Positions 1-10,984 of a stretch of 26,620 nucleotides of DNA are shown piece by piece; within the stretch, counting starts at the first letter, position 1; the number at the start of each line of letters is the position of its first letter. Origin of the DNA: Amoebidium appalachense (lineage: Eukaryota; Ichthyosporea); NCBI GenBank assembly GCA_963693365.1, contig CAVNZM010000051.1, forward strand, positions 1-26,620, read 5' to 3'. Under the pieces are notes generated by a model. It was not told the DNA's origin. It saw nothing but the letters and a program-made list of their open reading frames with translations, and ran no database searches. Position numbers and translations under genes: made by a program.

Positions 1-5
1 CTCAC

Positions 6-13
6 TATAAATA
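6..13 (+). promoter_or_regulatory. possible TATA box upstream of the Cys-rich/SdrD-like gene
   Basis: TATAAATA lies at the left edge, about 310 bp before the first ATG of the gene at 324. It could drive that gene with a 5' UTR of roughly 280 nt that includes T-rich tracts at 232-275. This rests on a motif match alone; no initiator element or transcript supports it. Confidence 0.25.
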
Positions 14-323
14 CGCCGTGACTATACACTCTGTGCATGTTCCGAGTTCGCCGCGCGCAAGTCCACAGATTTCTCTTGCTGACATGTATCATTCGAGCCG
101 GTTCTTTACGCTGGCCACTCGGCCTTGTATTGAACCACCACTCGTATTGCACACGTACGTGCGCGTGTGTGTACATGCGGGTGTATTACTGAGACGTTAG
201 CTAGGGTAGTCAGGAACTGAGATTTAAGGCTAGGGTTTTTTTTTTGGTTTTTTTTTTTCAGTTTGTGTTGTTTTTTTGTGTTACGAAGTAGTGTACCGCC
301 TGTACAGTGTGTTCCCGGCAAAA

Positions 324-1491
324 ATGGCGCGAGGAAGGGGGGGCCAGATCAGAGGCCTTGCCTTCTTCTTTGTGGTTTCGTTCGTGCTGCTGGCGTCAAT
401 CCCCCCAAACGGAAGGCTGTAAGTGACACCATATAATCGTTAATATTTTGTGTGAGTCGTTTTTTTTGTTTGTTTTCTTCGTTTGTTTGTTTGCTTGTTG
501 ATATTTTAACGCGTTGTCAATATCTAAATAACGATCGATACGGTCGTAATCTTTGTATAGTATTATTGGCCATGAATTGGTTAGTTAAAACACTGCACCC
601 AGCCAACAATTTAATAGGTCTAGATATTAGGGCAAAGTCATCATTTTCGGCACATCAAATGACTACATATAATCCCCAACTGCATGCACACACGCAGGTT
701 GTGTCGTCCTCTTTATGACTCTTATGCGCTACCACAATGGTGACAACATATCTTACACTACAACATATCTAACAACATTTCCCCACAGTCTTCTTCCTCT
801 TCAAAAAGGCAGTCAGCCGCCACCACCGCCACCGCCACCACCCCCACCGCCACCCCCACCACCACCCCCTCCACCCCCTCCACCACCCCCACCACCCCCA
901 CCACCACCACCATGCCCGGAACTCCTTTATTGGGCAAATAACGCCGTGGGTTGCCAACCGGTTCCCCCTTGCAACCCTGGTTCGTATTTTTACGTTCAGA
1001 GAATGTCTTGCCAGCCGTGCCCTGCCCTGACATACAATGTGGATGGGAAGAAGTGTCTCCCTTGTGCGGAGGGGTTGGTTCCGAATAAGGACAGAACCAA
1101 CTGCGAGCCCTGCCCCATGGGTACCATTCGGGTAAGCATCCTGCGAACTATATATCATAAGTTATTTTATGTGTCACAGTGTAATTGTATACCCGATTAC
1201 ATGTTCATTATCTGCGAAGTGGTATGTTTGTCAACTATGTGGTCGAATTTTTATTGTATTTACGATTACCATTTTTTTTTTGAGTTTTTTCTTTTGGATG
1301 TTCAAAGAAGGTTTCAGTATCGAATTGGATTTTCATTTATTGCCATTTTAGCGGAATCATAACATGCTTCCGCTTTAAAATTGACTGACTTTTCGTTTAG
1401 TGTGATTTTTTCTTGTAGGATTTCTTGCCAAGCATGGTGCGAAAAATACCATAGCTAGTTTCCAAGGGGTTGTTCCCCCGTAGAAGCGGAC

Positions 1492-1547
<56 letters not shown>

Positions 1548-4500
1548 AAACAAACAAACAAACACACAGACCGGCAACACATGCAACCCGTGCCCCCCAG
1601 GCCAGTGGACCGGCGCCGGGCAGAAGAAATGCGAACCCTGTTCCCCTGGCACATATTCCGACCCCGCCAAGGGAGTCATGTGTGCCCCTTGCCCAATCAA
1701 CCAAGTCACAAATGGTCAAAGATGTGTTAACTGCACAGTAAATCAGCAACCTGACCCTGACACTAAAAAATGCGTTTCCTGTCCGGTGGGAATGAGCACA
1801 CCCGTCGCGGGTGAAATGTGCAAGGATTGCCCGCCTTGGCAGTACGCGGTTTCGGGTGGTGCGTGCACGAATTGCTCTGCGGGGCGGCAGCCGAAGCCTG
1901 GCCAATCAGGATGCGAGCCCTGTCCCCCTGGATCAGTCAATAACATTGCTGGAGGATTCTGTGGCCGATGCCCTCCCATGACTTATGCTGTCAGTGGTAT
2001 GTTGCTTGATACCTCCTCCCTGCCCCCCCCCCCCCCCCCCCCCCCGGGCCCCCTTCCATGATAAAAAACAAAAACAAAAAATAAAAGCAAACCGGTGATT
2101 CATATTTTTTAAATATTGAATGAATGACTAAAAATTAAACAGAAATGAAAGCTTAAATGGCGAAGCAAAATATAGCGTCTGAACATCGATGTAGCCACCT
2201 CAATGTTTTTCGTAGTTTGGAATCTGTACCTCACATCTATCAGCCAGTCTTCAAATCATGTGTCCAATTTACAATAATGATCGAAGCTCCGGAAAAGTGT
2301 TTGAATAGAAAACAAACAAATTTCTATTCAAACACACATCCAAAGACCCCAAAATCACGTGACTCAGACCCAATCCCCACGCAGGAATCCGCTGCGACCA
2401 AAACCCACTAATCCTGTGAGTCCCTAGCGGTAGCCAAACCAAGTGTGTTCCCTGCGAGGCCGGATTCACGTACGACCTAAAGATGAACGGTGATGAGTGT
2501 GTGCCCTGCCCCGTGGGCACATATTCTTTGGGTCAGGTGGGGGCCGGGTGCAGAAATTGCACGGCTGGACAGATGCCAAATAATTTGCAGACGGGATGTA
2601 TCCCGTGCACGGAAGGTAATTGTGTGAGTGTGGGTGTGTGTGGGTGTGGGTGTATTTGTGTGCGTGTGTGCATGATTTTTTGTGCATGTGCATGTACATG
2701 TGTACGTCATTTTTTTTTTTTTTTTTTTTTTTTTTTGCGTGTGTGTGTGTGTGAGTGTGTGTATAGGTGGGTGGGTGGGTGGGCCAGGCACAAACACACA
2801 CAATGTTACATGTACTAACACGGCTCCTCCGCCACCCACCCACCACCAATCCCACCTCCACCCCCCTCTCAAATTTAAAAATAAAATAAAAACACAGGAA
2901 CCTACTCCCCATACGGCAACCTGTGCATGCCGTACCCAAAGAGCACCTACTCAGGAACCTAGCCAAGTGTCTCAACTGCACCACCAACCAGCAGCCAAAT
3001 GCAAAGCAGACAGCGTGCGAGCCATGCATAAAGGGTAAGCAGCGACGCATACACACACACACACACACACACACACATGCACATGCCATATTCACCCCAC
3101 CCAACGCTCGCTACCTTATTACATACATACGCACCTGCTACCCCTATCCCCCTAACCCAAGTACCCACATACACACCCTCTCCCCGTCCCCCTCAACCCC
3201 TCCCCCCACCTCCCCCCCCCCCCCCTGTGAATGTACATTTTCTACTGAGTAGCACATTCCAGGCTGAGCCCCTAACCCCCACTTCTAGCACCTTCTAATT
3301 TGCACATTCTACCACCCCCCCCCCCCTTCATCTCCTCCCCCCTCCCTTCAGGACATGTCACACTCAGTAGCACATTCCAACCACCTCCCTCCCCCTCCTC
3401 CCATAGCAATTCTAACCCCCCCCCCTCCCCCCTCCCTCCCTCCCCCCCCCCCCTCCCCCCACCTCTCAGGATATGTAAGTGCACCGGGACAGATCTGCCA
3501 ACCGGGCAGTAACATCACCCCGGCACCGTGTATGATGACAAAGACAGAAACGGCCAATACACTGTCGGTGAGGGACTTGGCGGTGTTACTGTTCGCCTAG
3601 TCTCTGCAACCGGCGCAACAATCGCCACCACTACCACAAATATCAACGGGTTTTACGAGTTTAACTCTCTTCCTGCCGGAAATTACACCATTGTGGTGGA
3701 TAGTCCGTCTGGAAATTTGGCAATTAATCAGGATCCAGACCCCGAGGCACCATTGTGATTCTTGGCACCTCCGAGACTGTGGTTAGCGTGGATTTCCAGT
3801 ATATCTCCACACAAGGTAAATCCCCTCCCTCCCTCCCTCCCTCCCCGCCCCTCTCCTTCCACTTACCACCCCCCTATCACCCCTCTTACTCACCTTCCCA
3901 ACCCAGCCCCTTTTTTTTAAAAAAGTACAAAAGTACAAAAAAGTACAAACATTGATGATGCTCATTTGTTCCTCCCTCCCCCCTCCCCCCTCCCCCCTTC
4001 CCCCCACCACCCAACACACACATGCACACTGCAGAAAGGTTTCTGCTATCATACCTATCCATTGTTCTCGTAGCTGCTGATACTCTTCCAACCATAACAG
4101 TAGTCACAATATTAGTTATAATAACCATACTAACAGTAACAATATTAGTTACAGTATAGCTAATAATCCCCCTCCCCCTCCCCCCCCCCCCCAAACTCCC
4201 CCATCCCCCCTCCAGCCACCATCCGTGGCACCGTGTACGATGACAGCACCACCCCCAACGGCCGCCCATCCACCGGCGAAGGAATCCGCGGTGTCACCGT
4301 TCAGCTCACAGATGCAAACGGGCGTGTGCTTGCAAATACAGTCACAGACCGATTGGGTCAATTTTCGTTCTTGGTACCCCCCGGAACTTTCATCGTGAAG
4401 GTTGTCCCAAGCACCGTGCCTGCAAGGCTGTCGTTGAGATATGAGACGGATAACACCATCGATGGACAGATTACGGTATGTTCTAACCCCCCCCCCCCCC

Positions 4501-4691
4501 CTCCCTTCCGGCCTGCCCTCCTCTTCTTTCTGCCCCTTCCCCCCCCCCCCCCCCTTTCCCCGTCCCCTCCCCTAAGCCTACCTCTACACACACACAAGCA
4601 CACACCATCCTACGACCTCCCCTCCCCCCAAACCCAAAACACACCCACCCACTACATCGTTTCCTGCTGTGTTGCATTGTTCCCCCCCTTC

Positions 4692-4722
<31 letters not shown>

Positions 4723-7621
4723 ACGAGCATGCACGGACAAAGGGAATGTGCTAGGTAGACTGACCCCAGCGAACACCCACAGGTTACTGTCAAGCGCGGT
4801 GACGTCAAATGGGCCGATTTCGGTTACCTGCCCACCGATGCCCCCACCACCTCATACCAGCCCGAGCCCACCCCAACCCCCACCAACGCCGGCACCATCA
4901 AGGGCATTGTGTTTGACGATCTCAATCGCAACAAGATCGCCGATGGCGGCGAGGGAATTCCCAACGTCACCGTTACGATTTCCGACGCAAGCGGTAATGT
5001 TGTGGCGCGCGTGCGCACCGACGCAAGCGGCGCTTATTCCTTCGTCAACGTGCGTTTCGGCTCGTATGTTATCTCCGTTGATACCCCCACCGGCGGATAC
5101 CGCGCTTTTGTCGAACCTGACGTGGTTTTGGACGGCCGCACACGCACAAGCGTTAGCGTCACCAAGCCCGTTTCCGACAACGTCAACTACAGGTTCATTC
5201 GTAATGCTCCCCCACCAACCCCCACGCCTTCCCCTGTCCCCAACCCTACACCCGCCCCTACTCCTGCCCCGACCCCCGCTCCTACTCCGGCCCCCACACC
5301 TGCCCCTACTCCGGCCCCAACACCCGCTCCTACACCGGCTCCTACCCCTGCCCCTTCACCATACCCCGCCGGCCCCGGATCGATCACCGGAACCGTTTTC
5401 AACGATAAGGATGCCGATTACACGGTGACACCCGGCGAGGGTATTTCCGGCGTTGTTGTGACCCTTTATAACGACGCGACCAATAGGGTGATTGGTACTG
5501 TACGCACCGACGCTGCCGGCGTTTACCTTTTCCAGAAACTTCCAGTTGGTTCTTACCGCGTGGTGGTTTCCCCCCGGCGGGCCTTGTTGCTGAGGTTGAC
5601 CCGGATGATGTGTTGGATAGCAAGACGGTCACGGAGATTACGACCGATTTCCCTGACGTCACTGATCTCGATTTCGGATACATCGCCGGAAACCCCGCGC
5701 CATCTCCGGCCCCCACTCCCGCACCTACTCCTTACCCAACCCCCGCACCCACACCCGCCCCCACACCGGCGCCAACTCCCGCTCCTACACCTTCTCCTAC
5801 CCCTGCCCCCGGCCCGCTGGGATCAATCTCCGGGACCGTATTTGAGGATCAAAACGGCGACGGCAAGCCGAGCATGGATGGTAGCGAGGGTGTCCTGGGT
5901 GTCACTGTCACACTCACCCCCAACCTTCCCGGTGGCCGCATCCCGACGGTTCAAACGACACGCAGCGGCACATATTCCTTCCCCAACCTCCCACCTGGCA
6001 CGTACACCGTCACGGTGGTGGCCACAACGCTACCCGCGGGCCTGACCCAAACCGTTGACCCTGACCCGACCCGTTACAGCACCACCACCGTCACGCTTAC
6101 GTCGGCTCAGCCCCTCATGCACAATGATCGATTTTGGCTACCAACGTCCCCCTGCACCTACCCCACCCCCCGCTCCCACCCCGGCCCCTACTCCCGCGAC
6201 CAAACCCGCCCCTATGGGTCAGGGTAGCATTAGCGGAACCATTTTTGAAGACAAGGACGGAGATGAGCCCACCCCCGCCCCTATGGGTCAGGGGTAGCAT
6301 TAGCGGAACCATTTTTGAAGACAAGGACGGAGATGAGCTCCCAGCGGAGGGTGGATCGGAGGGTATCAAGGGCCTTACGGTGGGTCTTTTCACCCCCATC
6401 AGCGGCGCTACACCAATTAAAACCACCGTCACGGACAACAATGGTTTCTATTCGTTCGACAAGTTGCCCTTTGGCCAATACGGCGTGCAGATACTTCAGA
6501 GTTCGGTCCCCGCCGGCCTGACGCTCACAATCGACCCAGATGAAACGGTCGACGCTCAGACCACCGTCACTCTGACCGCCGCCGATCCGTCGATGGATAT
6601 GCTCGATTTCGGATATGTTCGAAATGGATACCCACCCGCTCCTACACCCGTACCTGTCCCCAACCCTACCCCTGCCCCAACCCCGGCACCTACTCCCGCT
6701 CCTACGCCTGCCCCTACCCCCGGCCCCGACGCCCGCCCCTACCCCGGCGCCTATGGGCAACGGAAAGCTGAGCGGCACTGTGTTTGAAGATAAGGACGGG
6801 GATGAAGCGCCCAGTGACAGCGGCTCGGAGGTTATTCCAAGCGTGACCGTCGGCCTGTTTTCGACCGCCAGCCCCGCCGCCCCTATCCGCACCATCACCA
6901 CCAACGCCAAGGGAGAGTACATGTTCGACAACCTCCCCCTAGGAACAAACTCGGTCCGGGTTCTCTGGCCGAGCGTGCCTACGGGTCTTGCCCTGCTCGC
7001 TGCGCCGATCCCGGTAAAGCCACCGACGGGAAGACATCGGTCACGCCCCACCCACGGACGATAACGAAATTACTATGCTCGATTTCGGTTACATCCGTAA
7101 CGGATACCCACCCGCTCCTACGCCTAGCCCTACCCCCCTGCCCCTACTCCGGCACCCACCCCGGCGCCGACTCCCGCTCCCACCCCGGCCCCGACGCCCG
7201 ACCCCGGAGTCTGTCCCAACAAGTGTAGTGCTTAAAGGGGTATGTTTTCCCGCGACTACAACGGCGACCTTCTCTTTAACCCGGGCGAGGGTCTTAAAGG
7301 AGTCGTGTGGTGAACGTTAAGAACGCCATGGGTAAGACCGTCGCTCCGGCAACGACGGACTCTGACGGTCTTTATTACGATTTGACGCTTCCCCCCGGCA
7401 CATATACTGTTGTTGTTGACCCTCCAACCGTCCCCAAGAAGGTGGTGGCGGTGGTCGATAATGACAGCGTGCCCAATGGGAGCACGACCAGTACCATTAA
7501 GACCCCCACCGATGAAATTGAAGAAAGAGAATTTCGGATCCGACCAGGGGTGGTGTGCCGAGGCACGTTAAAGATTTTATCTTGTTGCTTTCTACATGGG
7601 GACACCCCCACAAGGAGGTGA
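324..7621 (+). CDS. secreted/surface protein: Cys-rich repeats plus SdrD/Cna-B-like repeats (8 inferred exons, many frame breaks)
   Basis: Inferred exons: 324-418, 789-1131, 1570-1996, 2421-2615, 2898-3034, 3470-3815, 4216-4475, 4783-7621. Donors are gtaagt, gtaagc, gtatgt, gtaatt, gtaagc, gtaaat and gtatgt, and phases match across the joins; the acceptor before 2421 is the weakest. Exon 1 gives a signal peptide (hydrophobic [12 protein letters not shown] after a basic N-terminus). Exon 2 has 32 prolines (817-912). Exons 2-5 encode CxxCPxGTY repeats of the TNFR/ephrin-receptor/GCC2-GCC3 type. From 3515 on come about eight SdrD/Cna-B-like beta-sandwich repeats (pattern G-T-V-F-x-D-x-D-G ... 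G-x-Y-x-F ... L-D-F-G-Y) with PTPA linkers. Repeats start near 3520, 4228, 4903, 5386, 5824, 6290, 6762 and 7240. The likely role is an extracellular adhesion or wall-associated protein. Roughly ten frame breaks (see findings) mean the protein cannot be read through as given. Confidence 0.6.
1493..1546. repeat. (CA)n microsatellite in intron 2
   Basis: About 26 uninterrupted CA units lie close to the acceptor of the intron before exon 3 (1570). They are followed by an AAAC-rich stretch ending in the cacag acceptor. Read as intronic; the apparent His/Thr or Val/Cys reading frames over it are repeat artefacts. Confidence 0.9.
2023..2045. repeat. poly-C run (23) in intron 3
   Basis: An uninterrupted run of 23 C sits just after the donor at 1997. 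The rest of this intron to 2420 is AT-rich and holds no recognisable gene. Confidence 0.9.
2622..2790. repeat. GT-rich microsatellite and poly-T (27) in intron 4
   Basis: GTGTG-rich sequence, then 27 T (2710-2736), then more GT and a (GGTG)n stretch. It lies between the donor at 2616 and the acceptor at 2897. Low-complexity intron content. Confidence 0.85.
3048..3470. repeat. (CA)n and C/CT-rich polypyrimidine intron 5
   Basis: A (CA)14-type microsatellite (3048-3076) is followed by about 390 bp of C and CT tracts, including a direct repeat of a block near 3240-3265 and 3360-3380 (a shared GAGTAGCACATTCCA-like core). It ends in the acceptor ctcag at 3469. Polypyrimidine-rich intron. Confidence 0.7.
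3816..4215. repeat. C/CT-rich intron 6 with simple repeats
   Basis: From the donor gtaaat (3816) to the acceptor tccag (4215). It has CCCT tracts, an AAAAGTACA triplet repeat (about 3918-3945), and AATATTAGTTA repeats around 4110-4155. No coding signal. Confidence 0.6.
4476..4782. repeat. C-rich intron 7 with poly-C and CA tracts
   Basis: From the donor gtatgt (4476) to the acceptor cacag (4782). Long C runs (4489-4501, 4540-4553, 4692-4708) and CA dinucleotides. The Pro-rich and Gly-rich frames here are artefacts of base composition. Confidence 0.65.
5206..7215 (+). repeat. (Pro-Thr-Pro-Ala)n linker-coding repeats between the SdrD-like repeats
   Basis: Blocks of CC-T/C-A-C-N-C-C-N-G-C-N units encode PTPAPTPAP linkers at about 5206-5370, 5695-5815, 6147-6215, 6633-6755 and 7106-7215. 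Third codon positions vary while the amino-acid pattern is kept, so this is selected coding repeat rather than fresh slippage. Such Pro/Thr linkers act as stiff, probably glycosylated spacers between extracellular domains. Confidence 0.75.
6214..6352 (+). repeat. 69-bp tandem duplication inside the SdrD-like gene
   Basis: The block starting ATGGGTCAGGG at 6214 is repeated from 6283, almost identical through the GGAGATGAG that encodes the start of an SdrD-like repeat. The second copy has one extra G (GGGG instead of GGG), which shifts the frame. A 69-bp unit alone would keep the frame. Confidence 0.85.
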
Positions 7622-7950
7622 AAATTTGGAAATTTCAGGCACTCTTTAGTTCGTTACGCTTTACGATGTGGGCACCTCTCCGCAGGGAGGCAAAAATTGG
7701 GGAAATTTTGTTAGATTATAACAATAGTCGTGACAGATTATCAGTAACCATGTTTGTTTGTATAACCTTACATGTGGAGCATCTTTGTATAGCATTTAGT
7801 GCAGCATCATCATCTTTGTATAGCATTTAGTGCAACAACATCAGGGTAAACGTATGTGACTAAACACCGTGTGTGTATGCCGCCGCAGCTTGTCTTTAGC
7901 CTAACCCTGCCAAATCATTAAAATTATATTTAGCTACAACTAAAATGTTT
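7622..7950. other. gene-less AT-rich spacer with two small direct repeats
   Basis: No gene recognised. It holds an imperfect repeat (about 7600-7637 and 7671-7709, GGAGG...AAAATTTGG type) and a near-exact 24-bp repeat, 7780-7803 and 7811-7834 (CATCTTTGTATAGCATTTAG core), with a 31-bp period. It probably includes the 3' UTR of the preceding gene. Confidence 0.6.
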
Positions 7951-7951
7951 G

Positions 7952-7953
<2 letters not shown>

Positions 7954-7982
<29 letters not shown>

Positions 7983-8160
7983 ACCCACCCACTACCACCA
8001 CCACCACCATCACCTGGTCCACCACGCACACACACACTACCACCACCACCCCAGTCCCCGCCCGCCCACCAACCCGCTCGTGTCCAAATTGAACATGTAC
8101 ACACACCCTATAACCACCGCACAAACCTCTCCTATACTCTGCCCTCCCCCGCCATTGTAG
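7954..8160. repeat. poly-C run (29) followed by CCA/CAC simple repeats
   Basis: Twenty-nine C (7954-7982), then CACCCACC, CCA triplets and CA dinucleotides. Low complexity with no coding signal. Confidence 0.9.
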
Positions 8161-8339
8161 GGGCAAAATGGCCCGGGAGGGCTTTCGTTTTGTGGCAGGG
8201 ACTCTGCATAAAGAGGAGAGGACGTGTGTGTGGGAGGATGACCAGTGGTGGCGGTGGTTCAGCTGAGAGTGGCGAGTCACCAGAAAAAGGTGTGGTGTCG
8301 ATTGCAGGGTCACCGTGGGGATGGGGGCCGCGGGGAAAA

Positions 8340-8399
8340 GGGGGGGGGGGGGGGGGGGGGGGCTTGGTTCTTATGTCTTGTTTTGTGTGTGTGTGCACG

Positions 8400-8438
<39 letters not shown>

Positions 8439-8700
8439 TGTGTGTGTGTGTGTGTGTGCGCGCGCGTTTGTGCGTGCGTGTACACGTGTGTAACAGCTTT
8501 GCGTTTGTGTGTAAGTGTGTGTGTGTGTTTGTGTGCACAGGTGTGTGCGTGTGTGGTTGTGCGCGTGTCACAGTGTACGTGTGAGTGTGTGTTTGTGTGT
8601 GTGTGTGCGCGCGTGCGTGTTTGTGTGTTTGTGTGTATGGGTGTGTGCGTAAGTGTGAGCGTGTGTGTGTGCGTGTGCGCGCACGCGCGGGCAGGGCCCC
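8340..8700. repeat. poly-G run (23) and degenerate (GT)n block
   Basis: Twenty-three G (8340-8362) precede about 310 bp of GT with GC interruptions. The long Val/Cys and His/Thr frames through it are artefacts. The alternating purine-pyrimidine sequence could adopt Z-DNA. Confidence 0.9.
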
Positions 8701-9125
8701 CACGCACGGTGTGTGTCACCGCGCACGTGGTTTGCAAAGGGGAGAGAGGGGAGGGGGGAGGGAGCTGGGGAGAGGGGGGAAGCAATATACCAGGCTTACA
8801 AAATGAGACCCGTCTACCCGTGCAATCGCCCTTAAAATATCCGTACAATTGTGTCTGCCTCGATCGGGATTGATCACATAGATTATTGATCGCAGCCAAC
8901 CACGATCAAGGCACAGTTGTGCGGGGATGAGCTTTGATTGGATTATGCTGACCACATGCGACTTCAAGTTGATGCAAGCAGCATAAAAGAACGATTAGTT
9001 TCTGGGGGTAGACACCTTAATTCACATCGCAAGCCCCTCTCTACTCTTACACTAAGGGCATAAGTAGAGCCCAGTCTAGTTATTTCATCTCGCCCCCTCC
9101 TCCCTTCTTCTTTACTAAGCTTCCG
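8701..9125. other. gene-less stretch left of the AT-rich segment
   Basis: No gene recognised. It contains four GATC sites at 8858-8905, including an inverted repeat TTGATCG...CGATCAA (about 8886-8909), a GATTGG at about 8935 and a CATAAAAG at about 8983. The last two resemble the promoter pieces of the viral block further right. The AT content rises sharply after about 9120. Confidence 0.5.
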
Positions 9126-9129
9126 TCAC

Positions 9130-9137
9130 TATATAAG
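9130..9137 (+). promoter_or_regulatory. TATATAAG at the edge of the AT-rich segment
   Basis: A TATA-like octamer lies at the GC/AT transition. No downstream nuclear-type gene was found, so its role is doubtful. Confidence 0.15.
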
Positions 9138-9377
9138 ATCAAAATACAAATCCTAAATACAGAAAATGTCAAATTTCGGAAAATCGTCAATTTTGGAATT
9201 TTAGTGTATCATATTTTGGAATTTATAAAAATCTTAAATTGTAGTTAAACAGATTTATAAGGTAAAATAAGGAGGTTAGTACTATGTTAATAGTATTCTA
9301 GGAGTATAATCAAATGATTCAATATGATAATAAGAGTATAATTGAATAATACTATTCAATAGTAGGAAAGAGAAAAG

Positions 9378-9815
9378 ATGTATAACATAATTCATGTAAT
9401 GGAAAATGTAACAAATATAGCATTAGTAGGTATAGTAGTTTTAATAGTAATGTTTAGCAAGAATGGACAAAGTAGAAGTAATCAGATAAATATAAATACA
9501 ATAGTGACAATAGGAGTAGGTCTAATCGCGTGATTAGAAAGCGATAAATGAGGAAGAGTAATAGGATTAACAGGAGAATATGGACAGTTAATCGTGGAAT
9601 ATGGAATAGTAGCTACATTAATATCGGTAGTTGCTATATTAATGATGGATAGAGAGAAAGAGAAAAAGGGAATGGAACGAGTAGGGTTAATTATTTTAGC
9701 AACTTTAGGAATGATTATCTTAGTTGGTGCTCAAGATTTATTAACTGTTTACTTAGCAATGGAAGCTCAAAGTTTAGCTTTCTATACCTTAATTTGAAAC
9801 AGCTCACAGAGGTAA
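9378..9815 (+). pseudogene. nad2: nad2 (NADH dehydrogenase subunit 2) 5' part, mitochondrial type, UGA = Trp
   Basis: The frame starts at ATG 9378 or 9399 and stays open to TAA 9813-9815 if UGA is read as Trp (9531, 9549, 9795). The product has hydrophobic helices and the core GLIILATLGMIILVGAQDLL followed by a TVYLAMEAQSLAFYTLI-type stretch. This is the family signature of complex I subunit 2 (NuoN/Nad2), where LATLGM...S/QDLL...YLALE-QSL is typical. Only about 130-140 residues are present, against some 450-500 in a full Nad2. The continuation is missing: either an intron (the exon could end near 9795) or a truncation. The upstream and downstream sequence is AT-rich and non-nuclear in composition. 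I call it a fragment of mitochondrial origin; whether it is nuclear-integrated or a chimeric join cannot be told here. Confidence 0.7.
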
Positions 9816-10980
9816 CCTGGATAATCTGTCATTATTCAAACTTGGGTTTAGATTCTTATTCAATTGATGGTTCACTCTTATCGTTGTAATATTATTATTG
9901 TAATTTTATTCTTATTCTTAGCTCTCCGAATTGAGAGCTGTCTTTACTAACTCGTTTAGTAAGAGATGTTACAGGTAATCGAAAGAATACCAGTACTAAG
10001 CACTATAGCTGAAATAGTACGAAACCCCTCTGATAAAACAGGGGAGACATTCATTCACATCTAGAGTAACATATAAAGAGAATAACTGAAAGTTAATAGT
10101 TTCACTTGGTGTAAAAGATACTAACTAGTATGTTTTTTAACTTTATAGAAAGAATATTTAAGAACTTTATAAAAGGAAGATGATAGATATTTCTTATTTA
10201 ACCTAGTCGACTCAGATCACTCAGGTTACAGGGACGCTGATTGCAACGGGGGATCAGTGCTTTATCGGAACTTTGCGTATATAGGAATTATCCATGCCTT
10301 GTTTAACTGATTGAATTTAATTAGTTAATTCTATAAAGGGAGGATCTATTTTTCTATAGTCTTGGTACTATCCTTTCGAAGGTTATTCCTTTTTAGATGA
10401 GCCACTTAGAGAAAAATCTACGTCCCCCCTCCCTTTGCTTCAGCGATCCGGGACCCATAATTTTCAGGTTTTTCAAGTTTTCTCTACCTAAAACTAATAG
10501 AAATTTGAAAAGATTTTGAAAATGGGTTGGTTGGTGATGACTAGAGCAACTGGATGAAGACAAGTTGAGAAAGCATTTGAGCACCTTTTCTTAGATTGAG
10601 TGGTAAAAGATAAATGGGGGGAAGCATTAGAGTACTTCTTCTTGAATAGGTCATAAGAGGGATTGCGGCAGTAGAGAGATGAAGAATGCTAACAGTAGAT
10701 AGGGAGAAAGAGTGAAAGCAGCAGAGAGATAAAGAATTACAGAAGAGTAGTTTATTGATGAAGAATAACGGAGTAACAGAGGAGTAACAGAGGAGTAATT
10801 TATTGATGAGGAACAAAGGAGGAGTAATGGTTTTATTTGTGGAAATTATTGACATAAATATTTTTCTGGGTAAACACGTAGGATGGGTGTCCGATATCAA
10901 CAGACTTCGTTTCATGTTTTAGCAGTTCGCGTTCGGCTGCCTGCATACGGGCACTTGTTAGAAGAAAAAAAGATAGAAAT
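9816..10980. other. AT-rich mitochondrial-like sequence without recognised gene
   Basis: No gene identified. It contains perfect small hairpins: AGCTCTC...GAGAGCT and TTACTAA...TTAGTAA (both within 9919-9965) and CCCCT...AGGGG (about 10025-10045). There are purine-rich repeats at 10620-10830, including a tandem GGAGTAACAGA unit (about 10770-10795) and a duplicated TTTATTGATGA motif. Part of it could be a nad2 intron, but I found no convincing group I or II core. Confidence 0.4.
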
Positions 10981-10984
10981 TCTA

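Noticed and set aside
2466-3104. 212-codon minus-strand frame
   Set aside because: Antisense to Cys-rich exons and to intron microsatellites; low-complexity His/Thr and Lys runs.
8132-8899. Long open frames on both strands through the GT/CA block
   Set aside because: They are made of Val/Cys/Gly or His/Thr runs from dinucleotide repeats and have no domain or normal composition.
9880-10400. Group I or group II intron core after the nad2 fragment
   Set aside because: Hairpins are present, but I could not find a convincing P7/S element or domain V, so only an intron of unknown type can be suggested.
10541-10915. 124-codon minus-strand frame in the AT-rich segment
   Set aside because: Built from purine-rich tandem repeats on the other strand; no mitochondrial gene match.
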